Made by a program: the position numbers and the translations under genes. Positions 1 through 7,204 of a stretch of DNA of 57,174 nucleotides are shown here, piece by piece. The notes beneath the pieces were generated by a model that searched no databases, had not been told where the DNA came from, and was given only the letters and a program-made list of their open reading frames with translations. The DNA is taken from IMG/VR virus record IMGVR_UViG_3300047472_000206, positions 1-57,174 of that record; one strand, written 5' to 3'. This stretch comes from a virus. How positions within the stretch are numbered: the first letter of the stretch is position 1; each line of letters opens with the position of its first letter.

Positions 1-475
1 GCAGCTTGTCGACGGCTTTCAGCAGCAGCTTGATGACCTCGTCGGCCTTGGCCGGGCTGGCCGCGTCGACGACCAGCCAGCCGTTGACGGGGTCGATCCA
101 GGTCCAGACATTGCTGCGGATGCTGAACGCGCGCGGCAGCAGTTCGTCGGCCACCCGTTCCTTCAGCTCCTTCATGGCTTTCTTGCCCGGCGCAAAACCC
201 TGCGCCTCTTCCAGCTCGGCGGCGCGGACCTTGGCGAACTGGTTGATGACGGTAGCCGGCAGCAGTTTTTTCTCGGTGCCCAGCAGGATCAGCATCTGCT
301 TGTTGACGGCGTGGACCAGGGAGCCGTTGTTGCGCGGCGAATCCCACCCCTGCTGCTGCAGGTCCATGCTCGTGCACGGAACCATCGCATGCGGCGCCAG
401 CGCGGCTTCCAGTTGCTCGGCCGTGAAATTCCAAGGGGCGGGAAGGCGGTAGATCTGTAAATTCTTGAACCACAT
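1..475 (-). CDS. rdgC: RdgC recombination-associated protein, 5' part (runs off window)
   Basis: RdgC is a ring-shaped DNA-binding protein that modulates RecA-dependent recombination; phages often carry it with their recombination genes. About 158 N-terminal residues are visible, beginning [15 protein letters not shown], the hallmark RdgC start, followed by the [10 protein letters not shown] and [16 protein letters not shown] segments. The start at 475 is the first ATG before this conserved N-terminus. The C-terminal half lies outside the window. It is the last visible gene of the leftward operon, 9 bp after the preceding gene. A host copy is possible, but its tight spacing with phage genes makes it part of the prophage. 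Confidence 0.93.
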   Translation of the reverse strand, partial: MWFKNLQIYRLPAPWNFTAEQLEAALAPHAMVPCTSMDLQQQGWDSPRNNGSLVHAVNKQMLILLGTEKKLLPATVINQFAKVRAAELEEAQGFAPGKKAMKELKERVADELLPRAFSIRSNVWTWIDPVNGWLVVDAASPAKADEVIKLLLKAVDKL

Positions 476-484
476 GATGATTCC

Positions 485-1222
485 TTATTTGACGGTAGCG
501 ATGACGGATTTAGGATGGATGCCGGAGAGCCGCGTTATGACGTTCTCGCCTGAATACATGTCAAGCGGCCCAGTATTGAACCGTGCTTTGCATGCAAGTA
601 CAGTGGCTCGCACAATTGCCATGTCGCGTTCGGCGCGTCCTGCACCCTCATGCTTGTATGCGATAGCCTGGCCGTCGGCGTAGGCTTTGCGGATTGCCTC
701 TGTGGACTGCTCAGCATCCACGACCTGGCTGGTATCGACGGCATGACGAAGTGCGGCGTTGGCAGCGGAATGCAGGTGCCTGACGGTCATGGTCATATTG
801 TTGTGGTTCATGCCGGCGGCGTGGCGCAGATCATCGTCACCCATCAGCGTCTCCGGATACACGTTTGGCGGCGCTGGCCAGGTGCAGCCTGCCAGATGTC
901 CGCTGCTTGTTGGCCCGGGCACGAACACGGCGCCACTCGGATCGATCAGATCATCGCCCACAAACACCGGTTTGCCGTCGATGATGCCCAGCGGCAGCAT
1001 GACGAGGTCCAGCGGCATCTGCGCGCTGACGCAGGTTCCGCGCGAATCCCATTTCGCCATGACGTCGCAGTTTTGCGCTGCAATCTCACCGAAAATCAGA
1101 TGATCTCCGCCGCGAGCCTGCCAATTGTGGATTTTTACGGTCAGTCCGTTGACGCAGGCGAAGGGCGCGCCGGCGCGCGCGGCGGACAGATCAAACGGCC
1201 GGCTGTGTGCTGGGGCGCTCAT
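485..1222 (-). CDS. Phage protein of unknown function, 245 aa
   Basis: I do not recognise a function. The start at 1222 overlaps the stop of the upstream gene by four bases (ATGA), which argues for translational coupling; an upstream extension is only antisense-like sequence. The N-terminus (RPFDLSAARAGAPFACVNG) resembles a short module seen at the start of many phage early proteins that precedes varied domains. The C-terminal half is alpha-helical by composition, rich in Ala and His. It is cotranscribed with recombination genes, but nothing in the sequence shows a catalytic site. Confidence 0.72.
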   Translation of the reverse strand: MSAPAHSRPFDLSAARAGAPFACVNGLTVKIHNWQARGGDHLIFGEIAAQNCDVMAKWDSRGTCVSAQMPLDLVMLPLGIIDGKPVFVGDDLIDPSGAVFVPGPTSSGHLAGCTWPAPPNVYPETLMGDDDLRHAAGMNHNNMTMTVRHLHSAANAALRHAVDTSQVVDAEQSTEAIRKAYADGQAIAYKHEGAGRAERDMAIVRATVLACKARFNTGPLDMYSGENVITRLSGIHPKSVIATVK

Positions 1223-1848
1223 GCTGCGACCTCGACTTTCGACGCGTCGTACTGCTCGATACCCCAGGCCAGCGCGTAGCAGCACCACACGAAGCGGTGC
1301 GTGTATTCCTCGCTGTCGACTTCGTAAAAATCCGGGAAGACGTATTTGCCTGCCCATTTAAAGTCCATCGCCGCGCGGTACGCTACGTCAGCGCTATCAT
1401 CCGCATGGTCGAGGACCTCCGACTCCAGCTCGTCGCGCAGGCCGTGGCCCAGCTTCCCGACCAGGCCGCGCTGCTCAATCCAGTCCATGATGTTGGCCTT
1501 GAACTTGTCGGCGGAGTATTTGCGGTAACCGTCGCCGCGGTCGGTCGCCTGCAGCTTTTCGCCCCAATACGACAAGTTGATGGCCAGCTTCTTGCCGCCG
1601 CGTTTTTTGTACTCGCGGTCGGTCCGGAAGAACTCGAACATGTCGGTCAGGCGCTGGAACACGTAGGTGCCCATGTCACCCGTGTAGCAGAGGTACCCCG
1701 GCCAAGTGATCAGGTCGAAGTGCATGCAGATACTGTCCGGCTGCTTGAAACGGATGTGGCGGTGTACGCCGTCGTCGCGGATCACGATTATCTTGTGCTC
1801 GGCCACTTCGCGCATGAACTGGTCCTCGGTAAGGATGGCGGCGCTCAT
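1219..1848 (-). CDS. Phage protein of unknown function, 209 aa
   Basis: Function not recognised. The protein is rich in aromatic and charged residues (for example FDLITWPGYLCYTGDMGTY) and has no signal peptide or membrane segment. It overlaps both neighbours by four bases, with ATGA junctions at each end. The same type of protein is common in the recombination clusters of betaproteobacterial and pseudomonad phages, which is recollection rather than a search result. The ATG at 1848 follows directly on the stop of the coiled-coil gene. Confidence 0.75.
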   Translation of the reverse strand: MSAAILTEDQFMREVAEHKIIVIRDDGVHRHIRFKQPDSICMHFDLITWPGYLCYTGDMGTYVFQRLTDMFEFFRTDREYKKRGGKKLAINLSYWGEKLQATDRGDGYRKYSADKFKANIMDWIEQRGLVGKLGHGLRDELESEVLDHADDSADVAYRAAMDFKWAGKYVFPDFYEVDSEEYTHRFVWCCYALAWGIEQYDASKVEVAA

Positions 1849-3122
1849 GCTGCGACCGCCTGCACCTTGTACGCGGTGAAGTCGATGCTGCTCAGGCGCT
1901 CGATGGCAGCGTCGCGGTCCATCTGGAATTCAGCCATCACCGCGTCGATGACGAAGTGGGCGATCTGGAAGCTGGTCAGCTCAGGCTCGACGTAGGCATC
2001 GGCCAGCACGGCCAGCGGCTCAGCGATCGGTGCCGACGCGGCTGCCGGGGCAGGTTGCAGCAGGACCAGCGCTGCGGCTGCGGCTACGTCCACATCGAAC
2101 TGGGCATTCATCGCCAGCGCATCGCCGTGGTCGACCTGCACCCGGGCGGCCAGCTGCTCGGTGGCCAGCGCGTCGGCGCGGCGCTTATCCTCGGCGGCGC
2201 GCTCGTCGGCCAGCGCCTGGCGGTCGGCGGCGAGCTGGGCCTGCTGCGCAGCCATTTGGCGTACCAGATCAGCGGCCACGCGGTCGCGCTCCGCCTTTTC
2301 GGTGCGCGCGGTGGCTTCGAGCTTTTCGCGCTGCTCACGTGCTGCCTGCTCGAGGGCCGCCTGCTGGTCGGCCAGCTTCTTGGCTGCTGCGGCATTTTCG
2401 GCAGCGATACGCTCGTTCTCGGCGCGCTGGCGGGCCAGTTCCTCAGCCTCGGCGGCGCGGCGCCTGTCTTCCGCCGCAATGTCGGCCAGGCGCTGCGCCT
2501 CGGCGGCCTCGGCGGCAATGCGGTCGGCCAGCATAGTTTCCAGCTTCGCCAGCGCATCGGCCCGTACGGCGGTGGCCTGGTCCTGGTAGTTCTGTTCGCC
2601 GAAGATTGCCTCGGTGATGACGATCTCGGTGACCTGGTCCACTGCCATCTGGATTTCCGCGGCCGGCTTGCCGGCGACTGACAGAGGAATCTTGCGGATG
2701 TCCTCGATATGCTCGGCGATCAACGCCACGCGCGCCATTTCCGCCGCGACCTCGGCATCTTTGCGATCTTGCTCCACCTTGTCGTAGGCGTCGCGCAGTT
2801 CCAGCAGGCGTTTTTCCTCATCCGTGATGATCGCTACCAGGCGCGCAGCCTCAGTTTTGACGGCCTTAGTGAATTTCTTGGCGTCCTCGGTGGCGTCAGT
2901 CTCCGCATGGTCGACGGCGACACGGGAATTCTTTAGCTTCATGTAGGCGGCGTGGCACTCTTCACGGCCAGCCTTGTTCTTTACCTCGAGGATGCCGGCC
3001 GACGCCTTAATCAACTCGCGAAGGGCCAGCTCGGTCTTCGTGCTGCCCAGGGCCAGGGCCGCACGGGCAGCAGGCGGCAGGGTTGCCAGTGCGGTATTTT
3101 CGGTTTGCGTTGCTGCGTTCAT
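1845..3122 (-). CDS. Long coiled-coil phage protein, 425 aa
   Basis: A soluble protein dominated by an Ala/Glu/Arg/Gln-rich coiled coil at about residues 195-335, preceded by a helical N-terminal domain and followed by a compact C-terminal segment (residues 370-425). Similar proteins lie beside ERF and SSB genes in lambdoid phages, and a role as a structural partner of the recombination proteins is inferred. No catalytic motif is visible. High GC and repeated GCG/GAG codons create several long false open frames on the opposite strand. The ATG at 3122 is the only plausible start; it follows a 76-bp gap after ssb. Confidence 0.8.
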   Translation of the reverse strand: MNAATQTENTALATLPPAARAALALGSTKTELALRELIKASAGILEVKNKAGREECHAAYMKLKNSRVAVDHAETDATEDAKKFTKAVKTEAARLVAIITDEEKRLLELRDAYDKVEQDRKDAEVAAEMARVALIAEHIEDIRKIPLSVAGKPAAEIQMAVDQVTEIVITEAIFGEQNYQDQATAVRADALAKLETMLADRIAAEAAEAQRLADIAAEDRRRAAEAEELARQRAENERIAAENAAAAKKLADQQAALEQAAREQREKLEATARTEKAERDRVAADLVRQMAAQQAQLAADRQALADERAAEDKRRADALATEQLAARVQVDHGDALAMNAQFDVDVAAAAALVLLQPAPAAASAPIAEPLAVLADAYVEPELTSFQIAHFVIDAVMAEFQMDRDAAIERLSSIDFTAYKVQAVAA

Positions 3123-3198
3123 TTTCGATGTCCTATGGTCTGGTTTTGGTCGGTGTCAGGGCCGTATTTATCACGCCCCATCCTGTACGGCGCTTCAG

Positions 3199-3630
3199 TC
3201 AGAAGGGGATGTCGTCATCCATGTCGGAGAAGTTGGGCGCTGGCCGGCCCGCTGGCTGCCGCGCAGGCTGGCGTGCAGCTGGCTGCTGCTGGGGCTGTTG
3301 CGCCTGCTGCGGCGCAGGGCCGCCCGCCAGCTCGACATCAATCACGCGGCCCGCCAGCTTCGTTCCTTGGCCGCTGGCACCCTGGTAGGTTTCGATATGC
3401 ACTTCGTCGAGCGTCACGGCGATCAGCGTGCCCTTGAGCAGGTACGGGGCCAGCGCTTCGGCGCGAGCACCCCACAGGGCGCCATCCACCCATTGAGTCG
3501 AGCGCTTGCCATCGGCGCCTTTCTTCCCGTAGGTGAATGCCAGCGACAAGCTGCACACCGGATCCTGATTTGCCGTAAAGCGGACCTCCGCATCGCGCCC
3601 GATACGCGCCAGACCAAATAACTTAGCCAT
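3199..3630 (-). CDS. ssb: Single-stranded DNA-binding protein, 143 aa
   Basis: Binds ssDNA during phage replication and recombination. An OB-fold-type N-terminal domain (about residues 1-105) is followed by a Gln/Pro/Ala-rich flexible linker and the acidic tail MDDDIPF, the canonical SSB C-terminal tip that recruits partner proteins. It is shorter than bacterial SSB (about 175 aa). The N-terminus MAKLFGLARIGRDAEVRF is divergent from host SSB, typical of phage SSBs. It lies between the coiled-coil gene and the nuclease/ERF pair. Confidence 0.93.
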   Translation of the reverse strand: MAKLFGLARIGRDAEVRFTANQDPVCSLSLAFTYGKKGADGKRSTQWVDGALWGARAEALAPYLLKGTLIAVTLDEVHIETYQGASGQGTKLAGRVIDVELAGGPAPQQAQQPQQQPAARQPARQPAGRPAPNFSDMDDDIPF

Positions 3631-3646
3631 TTTCTTTGTCTTCCTT

Positions 3647-4372
3647 TCAGTTAAATTTGTGTTCGAGGTTGATCCGTGCCACCAGGGTCAACAGGTACTT
3701 TTGCGCCACACGGCATTTGTTGATCATTTTTTCTTCCAGCACCGCGTCACGCTGATAGGTGATGCTGGTCAGGCGCAGTGCCGGGTCGATGTGGTCGACC
3801 TCGTGCAGTTCGCGCTGCTCGTACCGGATCAGGTCTTCCGGCGTGCTGAGCATCACGAAGCACACCTCGTGCTCTGGCACGTCCCACAGCCGCATGTACG
3901 CGCGCCCTTGCCATTCGTAGAGCGGATCGTGGCAGTCGTCGCTCAGCGCCGGGAACGTGTCCAGATCCCAGGCGACCTTCGTGTCGATCGTCTTCACGCC
4001 CGGCACGTAGATGTCGCATTCGCCGGTCAGGAACTCGTCGGTGCGGCGCTCGGTATTCTTGGCGTAGCTCTTGAAGCGCAGGCGGTTGATCATCTCGATC
4101 GCCTCGTCCTCGCACGCCAGGCCTTTGTCCATGTATTTCGTCTCGACGACCTTGCTGTACGAGTAGACGAACTGCTTCGCCAGCTTGCCCAGGTAGGTCT
4201 TCGCGCCGGCCGACAGCGACATCTCCTTATATGGCGCCAGGGCCTCACGGTCGGAATCCGTCTTGCGGGCCTTGAGCGTCAGATGATGCAGATCGGCTGG
4301 CACGAGCGCGGGGTCTATCGACTGCGCATCCGTCATGATCAGGCCCAGCGAGGATGGATGAAATCTAAGCAC
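3647..4372 (-). CDS. Phage PD-(D/E)XK-type nuclease, probable partner of ERF
   Basis: Probably the exonuclease that resects DNA ends for the ERF annealing protein encoded just upstream. The core shows GECDIYVPG followed by TIDTKVAWDLDTFP, fitting the D-(x)n-(E/D)xK pattern of the PD-(D/E)XK superfamily, and YEWQGRAYM resembles the downstream Q-x-x-x-Y motif of YqaJ/RecB-like nucleases. The stated start is a GTG overlapping the erf stop; an ATG at 4336 is an alternative that would remove 12 residues. Exonuclease activity is inferred from motif and synteny. Confidence 0.78.
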   Translation of the reverse strand: MLRFHPSSLGLIMTDAQSIDPALVPADLHHLTLKARKTDSDREALAPYKEMSLSAGAKTYLGKLAKQFVYSYSKVVETKYMDKGLACEDEAIEMINRLRFKSYAKNTERRTDEFLTGECDIYVPGVKTIDTKVAWDLDTFPALSDDCHDPLYEWQGRAYMRLWDVPEHEVCFVMLSTPEDLIRYEQRELHEVDHIDPALRLTSITYQRDAVLEEKMINKCRVAQKYLLTLVARINLEHKFN

Positions 4373-5111
4373 GGGCCACCTCGTCGTGGACCTGGGTCAG
4401 CTGGTCGTCGGTCAGCACGTATTCGGCCTTCAGGCGCTCGATGGTGAATTCCTTATTGCGGATGGAGGCGATGGCGCTGGCCAGGCCATTGGCGCCGATG
4501 GCCCTGCGCTGCTTCGGCGCGGCGGGCGCCTGTTCTTGTTCGCCGCCGCGGCCGTCATCGTCCATATCCTTGGTGGCCAGGCCGCAGGCGCCCAACAGCG
4601 TATAGCGCTGCAGGTAGGTGACCGTGCTGGCGATCTGCTGGATGACGTTCTTCTTGCCGGAGTTGTCCGGCGGCGCCTCCATGGTGGTGGACTTACTGTG
4701 GCCCAGCACGTGCGTGAGCGTGCAGCTGACGATGATCATGCCGCTGGCCGGCTGCTGCGTATCCCAGTCGTGGCTGATGCCATGGCGCGCCAGCGCTTCG
4801 ATGACGACGTCACAGATGCCGCCCAGCGTCGCGTGGTTGTAGTTCGTGCCGGAGAACGAGACGTTTTTATCCTTGAGGATCGTCGGCGCGCGCTTCTTGA
4901 AGTCGGCCATCGCGGCGACGAAGGCCATGCGGGCCTTATTCGCGTTGTCACGCTCCTGCAACTCCATCAGCTTTTCCAGGCGGTCCAGGTCAGCGCCGCT
5001 GTCCAGCGCGTAGCGCAGCAGGTCGGCCGGGCCCACGGTGGTCATGCCGGCCTGGGCTGCCACAGCGATAGCCTGCTTCGGTGCCTGCTCCATTTCGATT
5101 ACGTCGCTCAT
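4365..5111 (-). CDS. erf: ERF-family single-strand annealing recombinase, 248 aa
   Basis: ERF proteins anneal complementary ssDNA and drive phage recombination. Family features are SFSGTNYNHATLGGICDVV (about residues 84-105), the GMIIVSCTLTHVLGHS segment and QQIASTVTYLQRYTLLGACGLAT. This is the typical ERF core, followed by an Asp/Gly-rich linker and a C-terminal tail starting near residue 200. It lies between tiny early genes and the nuclease gene, overlapping the former by four bases (ATGA). ERF, nuclease, SSB and RdgC together form a complete recombination cluster. Confidence 0.93.
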   Translation of the reverse strand: MSDVIEMEQAPKQAIAVAAQAGMTTVGPADLLRYALDSGADLDRLEKLMELQERDNANKARMAFVAAMADFKKRAPTILKDKNVSFSGTNYNHATLGGICDVVIEALARHGISHDWDTQQPASGMIIVSCTLTHVLGHSKSTTMEAPPDNSGKKNVIQQIASTVTYLQRYTLLGACGLATKDMDDDGRGGEQEQAPAAPKQRRAIGANGLASAIASIRNKEFTIERLKAEYVLTDDQLTQVHDEVARA

Positions 5112-5227
5112 CGCATATTCCTTTGAAGTTTGAAAATCTCGTACTGCAGGGCCGCCAGCTGCACGGCATGTTTTACGGTCAGGCCGGCGCGCCGGTAGCG
5201 GATTGCGCGGCCGAGGGCACGGATCAC
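5108..5227 (-). CDS. Tiny basic phage protein, 39 aa, GTG start
   Basis: Reads as a basic peptide ending EIFKLQRNMR. Its GTG start overlaps the previous stop (GTGA) and its own TGA overlaps the ATG of erf, so it is placed by translational coupling on both sides. Function is unknown. The chain of overlaps is the main evidence that it is translated. Confidence 0.55.
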   Translation of the reverse strand: MIRALGRAIRYRRAGLTVKHAVQLAALQYEIFKLQRNMR

Positions 5228-5352
5228 GGCAGCACCCGCATGCTCATTTCCAGCGCCTGCTCGACGTCGTCGTCCGTGCGCTGGCAGTCGGCGTAGGCCA
5301 GGGCCAGAAGGGCGAAGAAGGCGAGGGTGGCGAGCGGCCGGCGCAGCTTCAT
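5224..5352 (-). CDS. Tiny secreted or membrane-anchored peptide, 42 aa
   Basis: The sequence begins MKLRRPLATLAFFALLALAYADC, a charged start followed by a hydrophobic stretch that reads as a signal peptide or single membrane anchor. A short acidic tail follows. It overlaps both neighbouring small genes by four bases. Function is unknown. Confidence 0.58.
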   Translation of the reverse strand: MKLRRPLATLAFFALLALAYADCQRTDDDVEQALEMSMRVLP

Positions 5353-5480
5353 GGCTGCACCATCGCAGAGACGCCCAGCGCGCCGGCGTCGTATGCGGCA
5401 TCCATCAGGGCGGCCAGGTCACCGATGGCGGTGTAGCGATGCGCGCCGGCGGCGGTGCGGACCGTGATGACGTAGCTCAT
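5349..5480 (-). CDS. Tiny phage protein, 43 aa
   Basis: Begins MSYVITVRTAAGAHRYTAIG. The start overlaps the stop of an 18-residue frame and its own stop overlaps the next ATG (ATGA). The composition looks like a small beta-rich domain. No function is recognised; coding status rests on the overlap chain and good codon use. Confidence 0.55.
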   Translation of the reverse strand: MSYVITVRTAAGAHRYTAIGDLAALMDAAYDAGALGVSAMVQP

Positions 5481-5533
5481 GGCTGAGCATCCCGGCGCTC
5501 TTGAACCCACTTGAAAACTTGAACCTGTCGCAC
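5477..5533 (-). CDS. Possible 18-aa leader peptide
   Basis: A GTG codon preceded by a good ribosome site (AACGAGGAG, six bases away) opens an 18-residue frame ending ERRDAQP. Its TGA overlaps the ATG of the next small gene. It is the first frame after the structured region, so it may be the ribosome entry point for the overlapping chain down to erf. Too short to be certain. Confidence 0.4.
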   Translation of the reverse strand: MRQVQVFKWVQERRDAQP

Positions 5534-5724
5534 GTCGATCTCCTCGTTATGTTCTGGCGCCCCTGCGGGCAATCTGGACCGGCTTTTCACCGGATCGGGG
5601 CTTTGACGATGTCCCTCATCGTGTGGCGGTCGGGCTACTTTCACTTTTTACAGATGAAGCGCAGGTGATATCGGCCTACGGCTTTCCGGAGCGGGTGCTA
5701 CCCGGTCAGATCCAGTCATGCGAC
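5534..5724 (-). other. Non-coding leader with hairpins
   Basis: No convincing reading frame on either strand. Short inverted repeats are present, for example ACGATG/CATCGT around 5606-5622 and CCGG arms around 5579-5593. It lies downstream of the tRNA-like element and upstream of the tiny-gene chain in the leftward transcript, so it is probably untranslated leader or processing RNA. Confidence 0.4.
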
Positions 5725-5812
5725 AACCACACAGCAAGGGGCTGGTGTCGAACCAGCTATCACGCTGCATTTCTGCAGTGGCGTACCTCCTGCCTACCCT
5801 TGCTGTGTGGTT
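5725..5812 (-). ncRNA. tRNA-like structured element with tetraloop in place of anticodon
   Basis: Read on the minus strand, 5804-5812 and 5797-5803 pair perfectly with 5725-5733 and 5734-5740, a 16-bp terminal stem. Inside, in order, come TA, a 3-bp stem GGC/GCC with a loop containing GG, a 5-bp arm CTGCA/TGCAG closed by GAAA, a 7-base spacer, and a 5-bp arm GCTGG/CCAGC with a seven-base loop TTCGACA. The last is a tRNA T-arm except for its final loop base. From acceptor to acceptor it is 70 nt, close to tRNA size. There is no anticodon loop and no CCA. Its existence as RNA is an inference; the pairing is seen directly. Confidence 0.55.
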
Positions 5813-5843
5813 CCTGCGCTCACCTGGCGCAGGGCAGGGCGGA

Positions 5844-6086
5844 TCAAGCCGCGATATTCTTTTCGACGTAATCGATCGCCTGTGCGACGGTTTTGATCTG
5901 ATCAGCGTCCTCGTCCGAGATCTGGATTTCAAATTCATCTTCGATGGCCATGACCAGCTCGACCGTGTCCAGCGAGTCGGCGCCAAGGTCGTCAACGAAC
6001 GCCCATTCGGTCTTGATGTCCGCCTGAGTGACGCCCAGCTGTACAGCGACTACTTTTTTGACACGCTGCTCGATCCCGTTTTCCAT
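5844..6086 (-). CDS. acpP: Acyl carrier protein, phage-borne, 80 aa
   Basis: Carries fatty-acyl intermediates on a 4'-phosphopantetheine arm. The sequence matches bacterial AcpP along its whole length. The [20 protein letters not shown] segment holds the conserved DSL serine (residue 38) to which the arm is attached, and the acidic helix II follows. At 80 aa it has the normal length. It sits inside the left early operon between small phage genes, with no fatty-acid genes nearby, so it is a phage-carried copy that would depend on the host phosphopantetheinyl transferase. Its role is unknown; it may redirect lipid or acyl-dependent metabolism, or modify a phage protein. Confidence 0.95.
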   Translation of the reverse strand: MENGIEQRVKKVVAVQLGVTQADIKTEWAFVDDLGADSLDTVELVMAIEDEFEIQISDEDADQIKTVAQAIDYVEKNIAA

Positions 6087-6138
6087 GTTTTCTCCAATGA
6101 TTTGGCCGAAACGCCGGCCGGCGGCGCCGAAGCGCGAA

Positions 6139-6252
6139 TTAAGAACAGGTCGACCGCGCGCAGGTTGGTGGCTTCGATGGCTGGACCACTTCGGCGGCGA
6201 CCAGCGCAGAAAACAGCGCGATGACGAACAAGATTGCGATGACTTTTTTCAT
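6139..6252 (-). CDS. Small membrane or secreted peptide, 37 aa
   Basis: Begins [20 protein letters not shown], a typical signal peptide or single membrane segment, then a short Pro/Cys-containing tail. It lies 52 bp upstream of acpP in the leftward transcript. Function is unknown. Confidence 0.6.
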   Translation of the reverse strand: MKKVIAILFVIALFSALVAAEVVQPSKPPTCARSTCS

Positions 6253-6255
6253 GGC

Positions 6256-6615
6256 TCAGGCCCTGTCGTAGTAAGCGGATTCGGCGCGCGCTTCCTGGCG
6301 GGCGGACTGCTTGGCCGCCACAGCCCGACTGTCGACGAAGCGCTCCATGCGGCGCAGCTCTTCCGGCTTGGTCATGCAGGTCAGGTCGATCTTCGTGCCG
6401 GCCAGCGCCACGCCTTCGACCATGCAGCCGTCATCCTCATCGGCGTAGCCATACAGGTCGAGATACACCTCGTCGTGGAGGTAGCCGGTCATCAGGCAGT
6501 CGAGGTCGACGGTTGCCAGCTGCGGCTGCTCGATGCGCGGTGCCGGCGCAGGACTCACGGCGCGCGCGGCAGCCAGGGCCAGTTGCACGGCTTCGTTGCG
6601 GTGGTTGGCGCTCAT
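6256..6615 (-). CDS. Phage protein of unknown function, 119 aa
   Basis: Starts at the ATG at 6615, whose A is shared with the TAA stop of the preceding small gene (TAATG). The N-terminal half is Ala-rich; the centre is acidic (YLHDEVYLDLYGYADEDDG) and the C-terminus basic and helical. No family is recognised. The much longer open frame upstream of this start is out-of-frame sequence of other genes. Confidence 0.65.
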   Translation of the reverse strand: MSANHRNEAVQLALAAARAVSPAPAPRIEQPQLATVDLDCLMTGYLHDEVYLDLYGYADEDDGCMVEGVALAGTKIDLTCMTKPEELRRMERFVDSRAVAAKQSARQEARAESAYYDRA

Positions 6616-6737
6616 TATTTGCCCGCCGTCGAAAGGGTTGCGGGAGCAGCTGGGGCGCTGAAGTCGAACGGTGGAATGATCTCGCCGGTAGCGGCTGCGA
6701 GGGCGTGGAATTCTGCGGCGGTCATCATGGCGTTCAT
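6615..6737 (-). CDS. Small phage protein, 40 aa
   Basis: Begins MNAMMTAAEFHALAAATGEI. It overlaps the upstream gene by four bases and the downstream gene by one base (TAATG), so it is part of a tightly coupled early series. Function is unknown. Confidence 0.55.
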   Translation of the reverse strand: MNAMMTAAEFHALAAATGEIIPPFDFSAPAAPATLSTAGK

Positions 6738-7045
6738 GCTCCCACCAGTTCAGCGACCAGGGTGGCGTGGCGTGCCGATGCGACAGCCTTGGCGATTGCC
6801 TCGGCGGCAGCGGCAGCAGCCTGCTTTTTCGCTTCGGCGACCATTTTGCGCGCCTCAAATTCAGCGATCTTCGTCAGACCGTTGTGCGGGACGAAGCTGT
6901 AAAACTGCTCGTTGCGCGTCAGCAGGTAGGCATCCGGAGCGAAGTTTCCCGGCGTGCTGACGATCGCCAGCACTTCGAGACCAGCCACGAAGCCGACCTT
7001 GACCAGCGCGCCGACTGCCCAATTTTGTTTGCCCTTCTTGATCAT
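6734..7045 (-). CDS. First gene of the left operon, 103 aa, Ala-rich C-terminus
   Basis: The ATG at 7045 is chosen over a GTG at 7048 because the GGAG site lies six bases before the ATG. Residues 1-60 form a compact hydrophobic domain (GALVKVGFVAGLEVLAIVSTPG) and residues 65-95 are an Ala/Lys helix. It is the first gene after the leftward promoter, where lambdoid phages often carry antitermination or host-takeover proteins, but no N-like arginine-rich motif is seen. Confidence 0.65.
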   Translation of the reverse strand: MIKKGKQNWAVGALVKVGFVAGLEVLAIVSTPGNFAPDAYLLTRNEQFYSFVPHNGLTKIAEFEARKMVAEAKKQAAAAAAEAIAKAVASARHATLVAELVGA

Positions 7046-7061
7046 CACGTTCTCCGTTGCG

Positions 7062-7145
7062 TTTAGTGTTCCGATGCATTGAAGTGTAGAGTGCTAAACA
7101 TACGATGTCAAGCGTTCTAAATTAAATAATCGAAAAATGCTAAAC
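7062..7145. promoter_or_regulatory. Left operator region, repeated TNCTAAA motif
   Basis: Four copies of a TNCTAAAC/T element occur here: 7091-7099, 7114-7122 and 7138-7145 on the plus strand, and an inverted one near 7062-7069. The same element recurs at 9108-9115 and 9155-9163 around the repressor/Cro promoters, so it is probably the phage repressor or Cro site. Binding is inferred from repetition and position. Confidence 0.5.
7083..7111 (-). promoter_or_regulatory. Left operon promoter (PL-like)
   Basis: On the minus strand TTGACA (7111-7106) is followed after exactly 17 bp by TACACT (7088-7083). The -35 box is a perfect match and the -10 box matches four of six positions. It points to the 103-aa gene about 40 bp downstream. 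Candidate operator half-sites overlap the spacer and both flanks. Confidence 0.75.
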
Positions 7146-7155
7146 CGGACGGACG

Positions 7156-7180
7156 AAAAAAAGCCCGCGCTTGGCGGGCT
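7156..7180 (-). terminator. Intrinsic terminator of the 263-aa membrane-protein gene
   Basis: A 7-bp stem AGCCCGC/GCGGGCT with a five-base loop is followed on the minus strand by a run of seven T. It stands about 25 bp beyond the stop at 7205 and separates that gene from the left operon promoter. Confidence 0.85.
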
Positions 7181-7204
7181 CGGCGTTGATTCGTTAAAAG
7201 TTAT

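Noticed and set aside
1956-2681. Long plus-strand frame opposite the coiled-coil gene
   Set aside because: It is the complement of a repetitive GC-rich coiled-coil sequence and has no ribosome site; typical high-GC shadow.
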